Shown: piece by piece, positions 32,813-39,224 of the stretch
How the letters are laid out: each line of letters opens with the position of its first letter
How positions within the stretch are numbered: position 1 is the stretch's first letter
Assembly: GCA_003266105.1 (NCBI GenBank)
Contig: MVAA01000078.1
Span: forward strand, 13,093-52,316
Length of the DNA: 39,224 nt
Reading direction: 5' to 3'
From: Methanosphaera sp. rholeuAM6
GTDB lineage: Archaea > Methanobacteriota > Methanobacteria > Methanobacteriales > Methanobacteriaceae
Program-made: the position numbers and the translations under genes
The notes under the pieces: model-generated
The model's database searches: none
The model's input: only the letters and a program-made list of their open reading frames with translations
Told to the model about the DNA's origin: nothing

Positions 32813-33760
32813 TTATTCCTCATAATACACTTTGGCATACTCTTCGGGTCTGTTGTACAGGCCAATGGCTGCAAGTGCACCGATGAGTCCACCCTTACCG
32901 GTAACGTATTCAATACGAATATTATTTTCCTTGGCAATACGTTCTGCTTCTTCAAGGTATTTCATGGATTTTTTAGCTTCTATTGCATATTTTTGTACAT
33001 TTTCCGGTATTTCAAGTTTTTCATATACTACGAAAGCGGTATTCTGTGATAATGTTTTTTCCTTAAGCTTAGATTTAATGCTGGATATCAAATCCTCTTT
33101 TTCTTCTTCTTTAACTGCAAATACCAGTATTATTGATACGCAATTCTTTGTCTTGTTGGGATTGTTGGGATATAACTGGCATGTTACGTGTTCAAGATAA
33201 TGATATCCCTTTTCATGCTGTATCTCGTTTGCAATATTGTTTGCAAGTGTCCAGGTAGCACCTTCCGTTGGAATGTCAGTATCGTCCAGTCCGATGATAA
33301 CCTTTTTAAGTTTGGGAGTTATAATGGCTGCCCGGCCAACTTTGGATCCTCCACCTTCATCCAACAGTTCGATACGTTTTACGCCTTTTGCTTTTCCACG
33401 ACAAAATGCCGCTCCCACTCCTGCTCCTGCAAGACCGGCATGCACTATTCTTATTTCATCCTCTTCTATACTGGCTTCCTCTATTCCTGCGGCCTGATAA
33501 CTTGGTTTAAGTGCCAGTTCAGTTTTACCTTTTTTTACGATGTAGGTGTGTTTGTTACCGTCACGTTTGGCATCAGTTATCAGTGGGCTGGTCTGTTTGT
33601 ATTGTGTTATCATCCAGTCAGAACCTATTGGGCAAGGATGATACTCTATCAGTTCAATTATTTCTTCATCAGTATCTGTTACTGTGAGAATTTCCTGATA
33701 GGGAGTTATCCATGGGTCAGTATATTTTTCTTTTAATTCTTCAGGTGTTAATATTTCCAT
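32813..33760 (-). CDS. Probable methanogenesis marker protein 11
   Basis: A 315-residue protein I match, from memory, to the methanogenesis marker 11 family, present almost only in methanogens and without known biochemistry. Visible features are WITPYQEILTV near the N-terminus, Gly-rich AGLAGAGVGAAFCRGKAKGVKRI, VIIGLDDTDIPTEGATWTLANNIANEI (similar to the DDTD motif of TiaS-type tRNA-modifying proteins), and the C-terminal TGKGGLIGALAAIGLYNRPEEYAKVYY. The DDTD loop suggests nucleotide binding. It is the last gene downstream of ribH on the minus strand. Confidence 0.7.
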   Translation of the reverse strand: MEILTPEELKEKYTDPWITPYQEILTVTDTDEEIIELIEYHPCPIGSDWMITQYKQTSPLITDAKRDGNKHTYIVKKGKTELALKPSYQAAGIEEASIEEDEIRIVHAGLAGAGVGAAFCRGKAKGVKRIELLDEGGGSKVGRAAIITPKLKKVIIGLDDTDIPTEGATWTLANNIANEIQHEKGYHYLEHVTCQLYPNNPNKTKNCVSIILVFAVKEEEKEDLISSIKSKLKEKTLSQNTAFVVYEKLEIPENVQKYAIEAKKSMKYLEEAERIAKENNIRIEYVTGKGGLIGALAAIGLYNRPEEYAKVYYEE

Positions 33761-33830
33761 ATTTTCAGTTTTCCCTTTATTATATCTGTTTTTTAGAAAA
33801 GAATATGTGAAGAAGGAGGTTAATCATGTT

Positions 33831-34235
33831 TTAAGATAATCTTTTAACAAGTTTTACAGCTGCTTCAACTGCACGTTTTCCGTATTCCACACGTTTATGT
33901 GCTTCAAGACGTGTCATTCCCGGACCGGATATACCTAATGTTACAGGTTTGTTGTATTCAAGTGATAAGTCCGTGATTTTCCTTGCTGCGTGTTGAACAA
34001 CGATTTCATCATGTTCGGTGTCTCCTTCAATTACTGCACCGAGTGTGATTACTGCATCAACATTATCTTCATCCAACATTTTTTTAATTGCAATAGGCAT
34101 ATCATAAACGCCCGGTACTGCAATGACTTCTGTGATTTCCGCATCTAAAAATTTAGCATGTTCTTTTGCCAATTCCAGCATCATACTGGTAATATCAAAA
34201 TTAAATTCTGCTACTACTGCTCCTATTTTTATCAT
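33831..34235 (-). CDS. ribH: 6,7-dimethyl-8-ribityllumazine synthase
   Basis: Penultimate step of riboflavin synthesis, here feeding FAD and coenzyme F420 precursors. The 134-residue short archaeal form has KIGAVVAEFNFDIT, VPGVYDMPIAIKKM, ITLGAVIEGDTEHDEIV (catalytic His and the phosphate/butanone-site residues) and LGISGPGMTRLEA. AAAGGAGAATAG precedes the ATG. It lies downstream of the leuB-type gene and a tiny membrane protein on the same strand. Confidence 0.93.
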   Translation of the reverse strand: MIKIGAVVAEFNFDITSMMLELAKEHAKFLDAEITEVIAVPGVYDMPIAIKKMLDEDNVDAVITLGAVIEGDTEHDEIVVQHAARKITDLSLEYNKPVTLGISGPGMTRLEAHKRVEYGKRAVEAAVKLVKRLS

Positions 34236-34288
34236 TATATCTATTCTCCTTTTTTAATATCTTAAATAACACATTAAATTAATCTTAT

Positions 34289-34375
34289 TTATACTAAGTA
34301 TAATACAAATGCTGATACTGAACTAACCACCATTATAAATATAATAAATATTGCTGCTGCTTTTGCTGCGTTCAT
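34289..34375 (-). CDS. 28-residue single-span membrane microprotein
   Basis: A small minus-strand ORF starting MNAAKAAAIFIIFIMVVSS and ending FVLYLV. It is one transmembrane helix with a short positive N-terminus. GGAGAC lies 7 bp before the ATG, and the frame fills the gap between leuB and ribH, so a real gene in that operon is plausible. Function is unknown. The design resembles the microprotein at 3436. Confidence 0.55.
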   Translation of the reverse strand: MNAAKAAAIFIIFIMVVSSVSAFVLYLV

Positions 34376-34446
34376 TTTTTTGTCTCCGTATAATTAATGT
34401 TTTTATTGTTAATCTATTTTTATTCAAATTATATAATATTATATTA

Positions 34447-35421
34447 TTATATTTTACTTGCGATATATTCTGCCATTTCCTGTGTGGTTGCACTTCCTCC
34501 AAGGTCTGGCGTGACAACCTTTCCTTCCCGGATTACATCAACTATTATTTTTTCTATTTTACGTGCAGACTCTGATTCTCCAAGATAATCCAGCATCATG
34601 CATGCGGATAATATTGTTGCAACAGGGTTTGCTATGCCTTTGCCTGCAATGTCTGGTGCTGAACCATGTACAGGTTCGAATAATCCGTTTTCATCACCGA
34701 TGTTTGCTGATGGAATCATTCCAAGACCACCGACAAGACCTGCACCCTCATCGGATAATATGTCACCGTAAAGGTTGCTGGTTACGATTACTTCAAAGTC
34801 CAATGGGTTTGTTATAAGATACATTGCTGTTGCATCAACATAGAAATCGTTGGATTCGATTTCAGGATATTTCTCTGCCACTTCATAGAAACATTTCTTG
34901 AACAGTCCATCGGATATTTTCAGTACGTTTGCCTTGTGCACAGCGGTTACTTTTTTGCGGCCGGTATCCTTTGCATACTGGAAGGCGTATTCGGATATCT
35001 TGTCGGATGCTGCTTTTGTTATTTTCTTTCTTGCAATAGCACCTTCTGGTGTTTCCTCTTCATCTCCAATGTAGAGGTCTTCAGTGTTTTCACGTACAAT
35101 CATGAAATCTATGTCTCCATATTTTTCCGGTTGCAGTGATTTTACTGGTCTGAGGTTTACGAAGGTGCTTAGTTCATGTCTTAGTCTTACAATTACATCG
35201 GCGGCTGTTTCGCCTGCTGCTCCGAAGAGAACTGCATCAGAGTCTTTTGCTATTTGTATTGTTTCATCTGGCAGTGCCACTCCCGTGTCTTCTTTGCATT
35301 TGTCTCCTGCAATTGCATGGGTGTAATTGAATTCAACGTCCAGTTTGTCAAGCACTGTTGTTGTTGCTTCAACCACTTCTTTTCCTATTCCGTCTCCTGG
35401 AATTACTGCTATATTATACAT
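34447..35421 (-). CDS. Isopropylmalate / homoisocitrate dehydrogenase family enzyme
   Basis: A 324-residue beta-decarboxylating dehydrogenase. Motifs are VIPGDGIGKEVVEA, LRHELSTFVNLRPVKS (substrate-binding Arg residues), IVRENTEDLYIGDE, VTAVHKANVLKISDGLF, NLYGDILSDEGAGLVGGLGMIPSANIG and FEPVHGSAPDIAGKGIANPVA. It could be LeuB (leucine) or AksF (2-oxosuberate for coenzyme B); methanogens often have both. It forms a run with the two hydrolyase subunits upstream (10 bp gap), so it completes one three-enzyme chain. TAGGAGCA precedes the ATG. Confidence 0.88.
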   Translation of the reverse strand: MYNIAVIPGDGIGKEVVEATTTVLDKLDVEFNYTHAIAGDKCKEDTGVALPDETIQIAKDSDAVLFGAAGETAADVIVRLRHELSTFVNLRPVKSLQPEKYGDIDFMIVRENTEDLYIGDEEETPEGAIARKKITKAASDKISEYAFQYAKDTGRKKVTAVHKANVLKISDGLFKKCFYEVAEKYPEIESNDFYVDATAMYLITNPLDFEVIVTSNLYGDILSDEGAGLVGGLGMIPSANIGDENGLFEPVHGSAPDIAGKGIANPVATILSACMMLDYLGESESARKIEKIIVDVIREGKVVTPDLGGSATTQEMAEYIASKI

Positions 35422-35431
35422 ATATATGCTC

Positions 35432-35932
35432 CTAGTTAAATCGTGTTTTGTTTAAGTATTCGATTAATCCACCGTTTTCCACAATTTCAAACATAAACTC
35501 CGGAAGTTTTGTGAAATCGTAATCCTTGTCTTGGGTGGTGTCTCGTAGAGTTCCTTTTTCAAGATCTATTATTAGGATGTCTTCCTCTTCTATGTCATCA
35601 GGCCCATTTGGTGCTTCAACCAAGGGCAATCCGATGTTTGTTGCGTTACGATAGAAGATTCTTGCAAAGGATTTTGCTACAACTGCCTTGATTCCTGCTG
35701 CCTTTAATGCTATAGGTGCATGTTCACGACTTGATCCACATCCAAAGTTTGAACCTGCCACTATAACGTCGCCTTCCTGTATCTTATCCTTGTAATGTAA
35801 GTCATATCCTTCCATAACATGTTTTCCCAAGTCTTCTGGTTTGCTTAATGTTAGGTATCTTCCCGGAAGTATGCTGTCAGTATCTATGTCGTCTCCGAGT
35901 TTTAATGCTCTGCCTTCAATTATTTTTTCCAT
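35432..35932 (-). CDS. 3-isopropylmalate dehydratase / homoaconitase small subunit
   Basis: A 166-residue swivel-domain subunit: LGDDIDTDSILPGRYLTLSKPEDLGKHVMEG, VIVAGSNFGCGSSREHAPIALKAAGIKAVVAKSFARIFYRNATNIGLPLVE. Family knowledge: the residues after the Tyr-Leu of the GRYL loop help separate homoaconitase from isopropylmalate isomerase in methanogens. Here the loop reads YLTL, so the substrate cannot be called with confidence. AGGAGGTTAA precedes the ATG, 18 bp after the large-subunit gene. Confidence 0.88.
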   Translation of the reverse strand: MEKIIEGRALKLGDDIDTDSILPGRYLTLSKPEDLGKHVMEGYDLHYKDKIQEGDVIVAGSNFGCGSSREHAPIALKAAGIKAVVAKSFARIFYRNATNIGLPLVEAPNGPDDIEEEDILIIDLEKGTLRDTTQDKDYDFTKLPEFMFEIVENGGLIEYLNKTRFN

Positions 35933-35950
35933 ACTATGTTAACCTCCTAT

Positions 35951-37207
35951 TTATTTTTTTTCAGGTGCTGTTATGTGTCCTGTTAATGCACTTTCTGCCG
36001 CTACTATTGGTGAGGACAGGTATACTTTTCCTTCAGGACTTCCCTGTCTGCCCTTGAAGTTACGGTTTGATGTGGATAGGCTTACTTCTCCGTCACCAAT
36101 AAGTCCTATGTGTCCACCCAGACATGGTCCGCAGCATGGGTTGCATACGAGTGCTCCGGCTTCTACGAATATGTCCATCAATCCTTCCTTCAGTGCCTGT
36201 TGATATATTGTTCTGGAAGCAGGAATGACTAAGGTTCTTACTCCTTTTTTTATTTTATTGCCTTTAAGTACTCTTGCTGCCTGTTCAAGATCTTTAAGTC
36301 TTCCATTGGTACATGAACCAATAAATACCTGGTCTATTTCAACGTCTTCAACTTCACTTGCAGGTTTTACGTTATCAACATAGTTTGGACATGCCACTTG
36401 TGGTTCAAGGTCGCTTACATCAATGTCTATCGTGTTTAGACTTGCTGCGTCAAGGTCTGTTGTGAACTTGGTGTAGGGCTTGTTTGTCCTGTTTTTAAGG
36501 TAGTCGTCGGTTATCTTATCCGGTTCTACAATACCTGTTTTTCCACCCATTTCTATTGCCATGTTACTTAGTACCATACGGTCGGACATTTCCATTTTTT
36601 CGATTGTTTCTCCGGCATATTCACATGATTTGTAGGTTGAACCGTCCTGTCCCACCTGTCCAATGATGTTTAGGATTACGTCCTTACTGGTTACGTTTTC
36701 CTGTAGTTGACCGGTTATGTTGAAACGGTTTGTTTCAGGTACTTTAAACCATAGTTGTCCTGTAGCAAACACCATTGCCATATCCGTTGAACCGATACCG
36801 GTTGAAAATGCTCCTAATGCACCGTTTGTACAGGTGTGTGAGTCACTTCCTACAATAACGGTACCTGGTAGTGCATGACCTTTTTCAGGTACTACCTGAT
36901 GACATACTCCTTCGTAGACATCATAAAAATTAGTTATTCCCTGTTCTTTCACGAATTCTCTTAGCATTTGATGATTTTTTGCTGCATCTAATGTGTCTGC
37001 AGGTACTTGGTGGTCAAATGGGATGACAATTTTTTCCGGATCCCATACTTTATCTGTGTTGATCTGTTCTAGAGCCTGGAGAGTTAATGGACCTGTCAGG
37101 TCATGTACCATAGCAATGTCTATGTCTGCCATTACTATTTCTCCAGCTTCCACTTTATCTTTTCCTGAAGCCTTTGCTAATATTTTTTCAGCTATTGTCA
37201 TTGACAT
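35951..37207 (-). CDS. 3-isopropylmalate dehydratase / homoaconitase large subunit
   Basis: A 418-residue aconitase-type [4Fe-4S] subunit. Signatures: VHDLTGPLTLQALEQI, VIPFDHQVPADTLDAAKNH, VIVGSDSHTCTNGALGAFSTGIGSTDMAMVFATG, VFIGSCTNGRLKDLEQAARVL and VCNPCCGPCLGGHIGLIGDGE, with the cluster cysteines in the last two. The adjoining small-subunit and dehydrogenase genes make it leuCDB-like or aksDEF-like. GGGAGGT precedes the ATG at 37207; a second in-frame ATG lies two codons later. Confidence 0.9.
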   Translation of the reverse strand: MSMTIAEKILAKASGKDKVEAGEIVMADIDIAMVHDLTGPLTLQALEQINTDKVWDPEKIVIPFDHQVPADTLDAAKNHQMLREFVKEQGITNFYDVYEGVCHQVVPEKGHALPGTVIVGSDSHTCTNGALGAFSTGIGSTDMAMVFATGQLWFKVPETNRFNITGQLQENVTSKDVILNIIGQVGQDGSTYKSCEYAGETIEKMEMSDRMVLSNMAIEMGGKTGIVEPDKITDDYLKNRTNKPYTKFTTDLDAASLNTIDIDVSDLEPQVACPNYVDNVKPASEVEDVEIDQVFIGSCTNGRLKDLEQAARVLKGNKIKKGVRTLVIPASRTIYQQALKEGLMDIFVEAGALVCNPCCGPCLGGHIGLIGDGEVSLSTSNRNFKGRQGSPEGKVYLSSPIVAAESALTGHITAPEKK

Positions 37208-37346
37208 GTTATATTTTACCTCCCGATTTGGTGTTGGGTATTTGATTTAAAGTGATATTTTTTTTGAATAGATATATGATATTTTTATCTTTTTGAAAGA
37301 TAACTTCACTTTATATATATGTTTGGTAATTTTGATTATTATTATT
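37208..37346. promoter_or_regulatory. Upstream region of the leuCDB-type operon
   Basis: No ORF. It contains a minus-strand TATA-like stretch (ATATATAAAG, read from plus near 37311-37320) that would serve the large-subunit gene, leaving a leader of about 80 nt. The right end touches the target duplication of the TIR element. Confidence 0.45.
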
Positions 37347-37354
37347 GTCTATTG
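37347..37354 (+). repeat. Left 8-bp target-site duplication
   Basis: GTCTATTG, repeated exactly at 38935-38942 directly outside the other terminal inverted repeat. Confidence 0.8.
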
Positions 37355-37378
37355 GACTCTTTAAAAAATTGGGTGGGT
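37355..37378 (+). repeat. Left terminal inverted repeat
   Basis: 24 bp, 21 matching the reverse complement of 38911-38934. It is followed inside the element by two hairpins: TTTTTGTA/TACAAAAA near 37383-37399, and TCATAAATT (37412-37420) with AATTTATGA (37432-37440). Confidence 0.85.
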
Positions 37379-37551
37379 GGATTTTTGTAATACAAAAAAT
37401 GTATTATTTTATCATAAATTTTATTATCTATAATTTATGAAAATATTTAAATATAATGAATAATATATTAGTAATTGTAGTATAATTTGATGTATTATTA
37501 ATATTTTTTTAATGTTTTTTACATTATTTTATATATTTTTGTTTAAGTATT

Positions 37552-38666
37552 ATGTTTAAGAGTTTTTTGGTTAGGATTTATCCTAGCAGGTCACAGAAGG
37601 AATTTTTTGCCAAGCAGTTTGGTTGTTGTAGGTATGTTTATAACACTTTTTTGGATGAAAAAAAGTTAGAATACACTCTTTTTCATCGGAATTTATCTTA
37701 TAATGAGTGTTCTAAAATGTTAACCGAACAAAAGCGTTACAAAGAATGGCTTAAGGAAGTTGATTCAACTGCCTTAATTCAATCATTACGTAATTTAGAA
37801 ACTGCCTTTGAAAGATTTTTCAAGGGTATAAGTAATTATCCGAAGTATAGAGTAAGTATAATCCTGTACATTCCTATAAAACGATGAATATCAATAATAG
37901 TATTCGTATTGAGGGAAGAAGGATAAGGTTGCCCAAGGTAGGTATGATTAAATTTCATACTAAACAAATAATTACTGGAGAAATTTCCTCAGTTACTTTT
38001 AGAAAAAAGAATTCAGGTAAATATTATGCTGCTATTCTTTGTAAAGATGGTCCTATAAAAAGTTCTAAGAAAAATAGACGTAGTTGTGGTATTGATTTAG
38101 GAATCACCAATTTTGTCACAATAAACACGGGCGAAATTATAAGATTTCCCGAACAAAACAAAATAAAACATCTTGATAAAAAAACGAGACGATTACATAG
38201 AAGCTTGTCTCGAAAACAACCACAGAGCAATAATCGTCAGAAAAATAAAGAAAAACTCTCAAGAGGTTATGAAAAAATACACAATACATTAAAATATCAT
38301 TTCTACAAAATAGCACAAAGATTAACAGAAAAATATCAGATTATTTGTCTGGAAACTTTGAACATTAAGAATATGCTAAAAAATAGGAAATTATCCAAAA
38401 AGATACAGGAAAAATCGTGGCACATGTTTGTAGAAATATTGGAAGAAAAAGCAGAGCAACGTGGACGAACAATTATCCACATCGACCAATGGTATCCTTC
38501 AAGCAAAACATGTCATAAATGCCAACACATAAAACAAGACCTAAAACAAGGAGAACAAACATGGACATGTCCACAATGCAAAACAATACTCCATAGGGAC
38601 ATAAATGCTGCAAAAAACATACTACAAGAAGGATTAAAAACAAAACAAGTAAATAATAAAAAGTAA
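37552..38666 (+). pseudogene. tnpB: tnpB of the TIR element, split by a one-base frameshift
   Basis: Two frames together make one TnpB. Frame 1 (37552-37887) encodes the N-terminal domain FKSFLVRIYPSRSQKEFFAKQFGCCRYVYNTFLDEK ... FFKGISNYPKY. Frame 2 resumes SKYNPVHSYKT from about 37851 and includes the ORF 37884-38666 with RuvC-I CGIDLGITNFVTI, RuvC-II IICLETLNIKNM, zinc ribbon CHKCQH...CPQCKT and HRDINAAKNIL. One base is missing near 37849-37850, where the family normally continues Lys/Arg-Ser-Lys. All catalytic residues are in the second piece, and the stop of the first overlaps the ATG of the second (ATGA), so coupled translation of two pieces is possible. Confidence 0.85.
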
Positions 38667-38910
38667 TTCAACTTTAATATAGTATATGATGAATTTATCA
38701 TATGAACCGAGGGTTTTCCGAGGATAGCCTGTATTATTACTATGCTTAGCGTTGGCGGCAATTACTCAGGAATCAAATGAAACCATGTTACAATTAATAT
38801 AAGTAGTTGTACTATTGGTTGATGAAAAAAGGATAATATTGAAACAACATATTTCCCTCTTTAACAGGCTGTAGATGTTTGAGTAATACTTATACTTCAC
38901 TCATTCATGA
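38667..38910 (+). ncRNA. Noncoding 3' part of the TIR element: candidate omega-RNA / old IS605 right end
   Basis: No ORF. It carries GAGGATAGCCTG (38720-38731), similar to GGGATAGCTTTG in the repeat units after tnpB1, and CAGGAATCAAATGAAACC (38767-38784), matching the GAATCA...GAAATCC motif of those units. A GC-rich hairpin-like GCGTTGGCGGC segment lies between. These shared motifs directly after two tnpB genes suggest a common RNA scaffold or right-end sequence. Confidence 0.5.
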
Positions 38911-38934
38911 ACCCACCCAAAATTTTAAAGAGCC
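38911..38934 (-). repeat. Right terminal inverted repeat
   Basis: 24 bp; its reverse complement matches 37355-37378 at 21 positions. Confidence 0.85.
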
Positions 38935-38942
38935 GTCTATTG
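38935..38942 (+). repeat. Right 8-bp target-site duplication
   Basis: GTCTATTG, identical to 37347-37354. Confidence 0.8.
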
Positions 38943-39224
38943 AATGTTCATGTGGATGCTTGTTTTTGTGTAGTGTTGTTGGAAGTTAACTGATTTAATT
39001 GGGAGTATAAGGGTATTTTGTGAATAATCAGTTAATTAAAATTAGTTTATGTAAAAAAGGATAGTTATGGAGTTTAACCATCTCTATGGTGGGGAAGTAT
39101 AGGATGTAATTTTAGTGTTTAATTTTTATAGTTTGAAATATTTGTTAAATTATATCATGTTTTTTGGAGTAAAATGATTAAATTGTGTTGGCTATTCACT
39201 TATTAATCTTTTTTTGGGTGATTT
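38943..39224. other. Right-edge intergenic sequence with no gene seen
   Basis: AT-rich, with no ORF, tRNA or strong hairpin found. GGATAGTTATGGAG at 39059-39072 resembles a ribosome site but no open frame follows. Confidence 0.5.

Larger units (their letters stand above)
37355..38934. mobile_element. 1,580-bp TIR element carrying tnpB, with 8-bp target duplications
   Basis: The ends are 24-bp inverted repeats: left 37355-37378 (GACTCTTTAAAA then AATTGGGTGGGT) and right 38911-38934 (reverse complement GGCTCTTTAAAA then TTTTGGGTGGGT), 21 of 24 matching. Perfect direct repeats GTCTATTG flank both ends. This is the structure left by a DDE transposase, yet the only coding content is a tnpB, whose own family (IS200/IS605) has no inverted repeats and makes no duplications. 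From memory, ISM1 of Methanobrevibacter also makes 8-bp duplications, so an ISM1-like transposase may have moved it. Confidence 0.82.

Noticed and set aside
37884..38666. A stand-alone 260-residue nuclease gene
   Set aside because: Homology continues upstream of the ATG in the same frame (SKYNPVHSYKT) and in the preceding ORF, so it is the C-terminal part of one tnpB.

Overview
The window looks like chromosome of a low-GC hydrogenotrophic or methylotrophic methanogen of the order Methanobacteriales, plausibly Methanosphaera or a close relative (genus is inference). Supporting genes are ftr (formylmethanofuran:H4MPT formyltransferase), a probable methanogenesis marker 11 protein, a fused fae-hps, hypF, a homoaconitase/isopropylmalate-type leuC-leuD-leuB cluster, and a family B DNA polymerase that stops just after motif C, as in the split PolB of Methanothermobacter. 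Archaeal signs include TATA boxes, a BHB-type intron in tRNA-Trp, and an archaeal initiator tRNA. Ribosome sites are mostly variants of GGAGGTGAT.

Layout. 1-2.3 kb: the grpE-dnaK chaperone operon (dnaK cut by the window edge) is divergent from a winged-helix regulator. Between them are two TAAC-N5-GTTA sites, the half-site spacing of the archaeal heat-shock regulator HSR1. 2.4-4.2 kb: an Ala/Gln-rich surface protein, a 29-residue membrane microprotein and two tRNA-Arg genes. 4.2-6.0 kb: a membrane glycosyltransferase. 6.1-8.8 kb: an accessory island with an intact TnpB nuclease gene preceded by a 78-bp hairpin and followed by about 1 kb of repeated, structured, noncoding DNA. 8.8-12.2 kb: UbiD-family decarboxylase and double-domain PurE on the minus strand, then two small membrane coiled-coil proteins. 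12.3-12.7 kb: initiator tRNA-Met and RNase P RNA, 30 bp apart. 12.7-18.8 kb: hydrolase, methionine aminopeptidase, a nucleotidyltransferase-cupin fusion, HisH, a PurM-like protein, a pilin-like protein and a PHP phosphoesterase. 19-21.7 kb: Fae-Hps, Ogt, and tRNA-Trp with an intron that reads as a C/D-box guide RNA for its own wobble base. 21.7-30.3 kb: PolB1, GNAT, a metallo-beta-lactamase-fold protein, TrkA, an LPG-synthase-like membrane protein, Ftr, Nnr, a BofA-like protein and LarB. 30.4-37.2 kb: HypF, marker 11, RibH, a 28-residue membrane microprotein, and leuB/leuD/leuC-type genes. 37.3-38.9 kb: a 1,580-bp element with 24-bp terminal inverted repeats and perfect 8-bp flanking duplications, carrying a frame-broken tnpB.

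The core genes serve C1 metabolism (ftr, fae-hps), coenzyme and amino-acid synthesis (leuBCD-type, hisH, ribH, ubiD), purine synthesis (purE), nickel enzyme maturation (hypF, larB) and information processing (polB1, rnpB, tRNAs). The most unusual material is noncoding: the TnpB1-associated repeats, in which two helices change sequence but keep pairing. I read these as a reiterated guide-RNA or right-end family. The tRNA-Trp guide intron and the TIR-bounded element carrying tnpB are the next most interesting. All calls come from reading the sequence; no database search was run.
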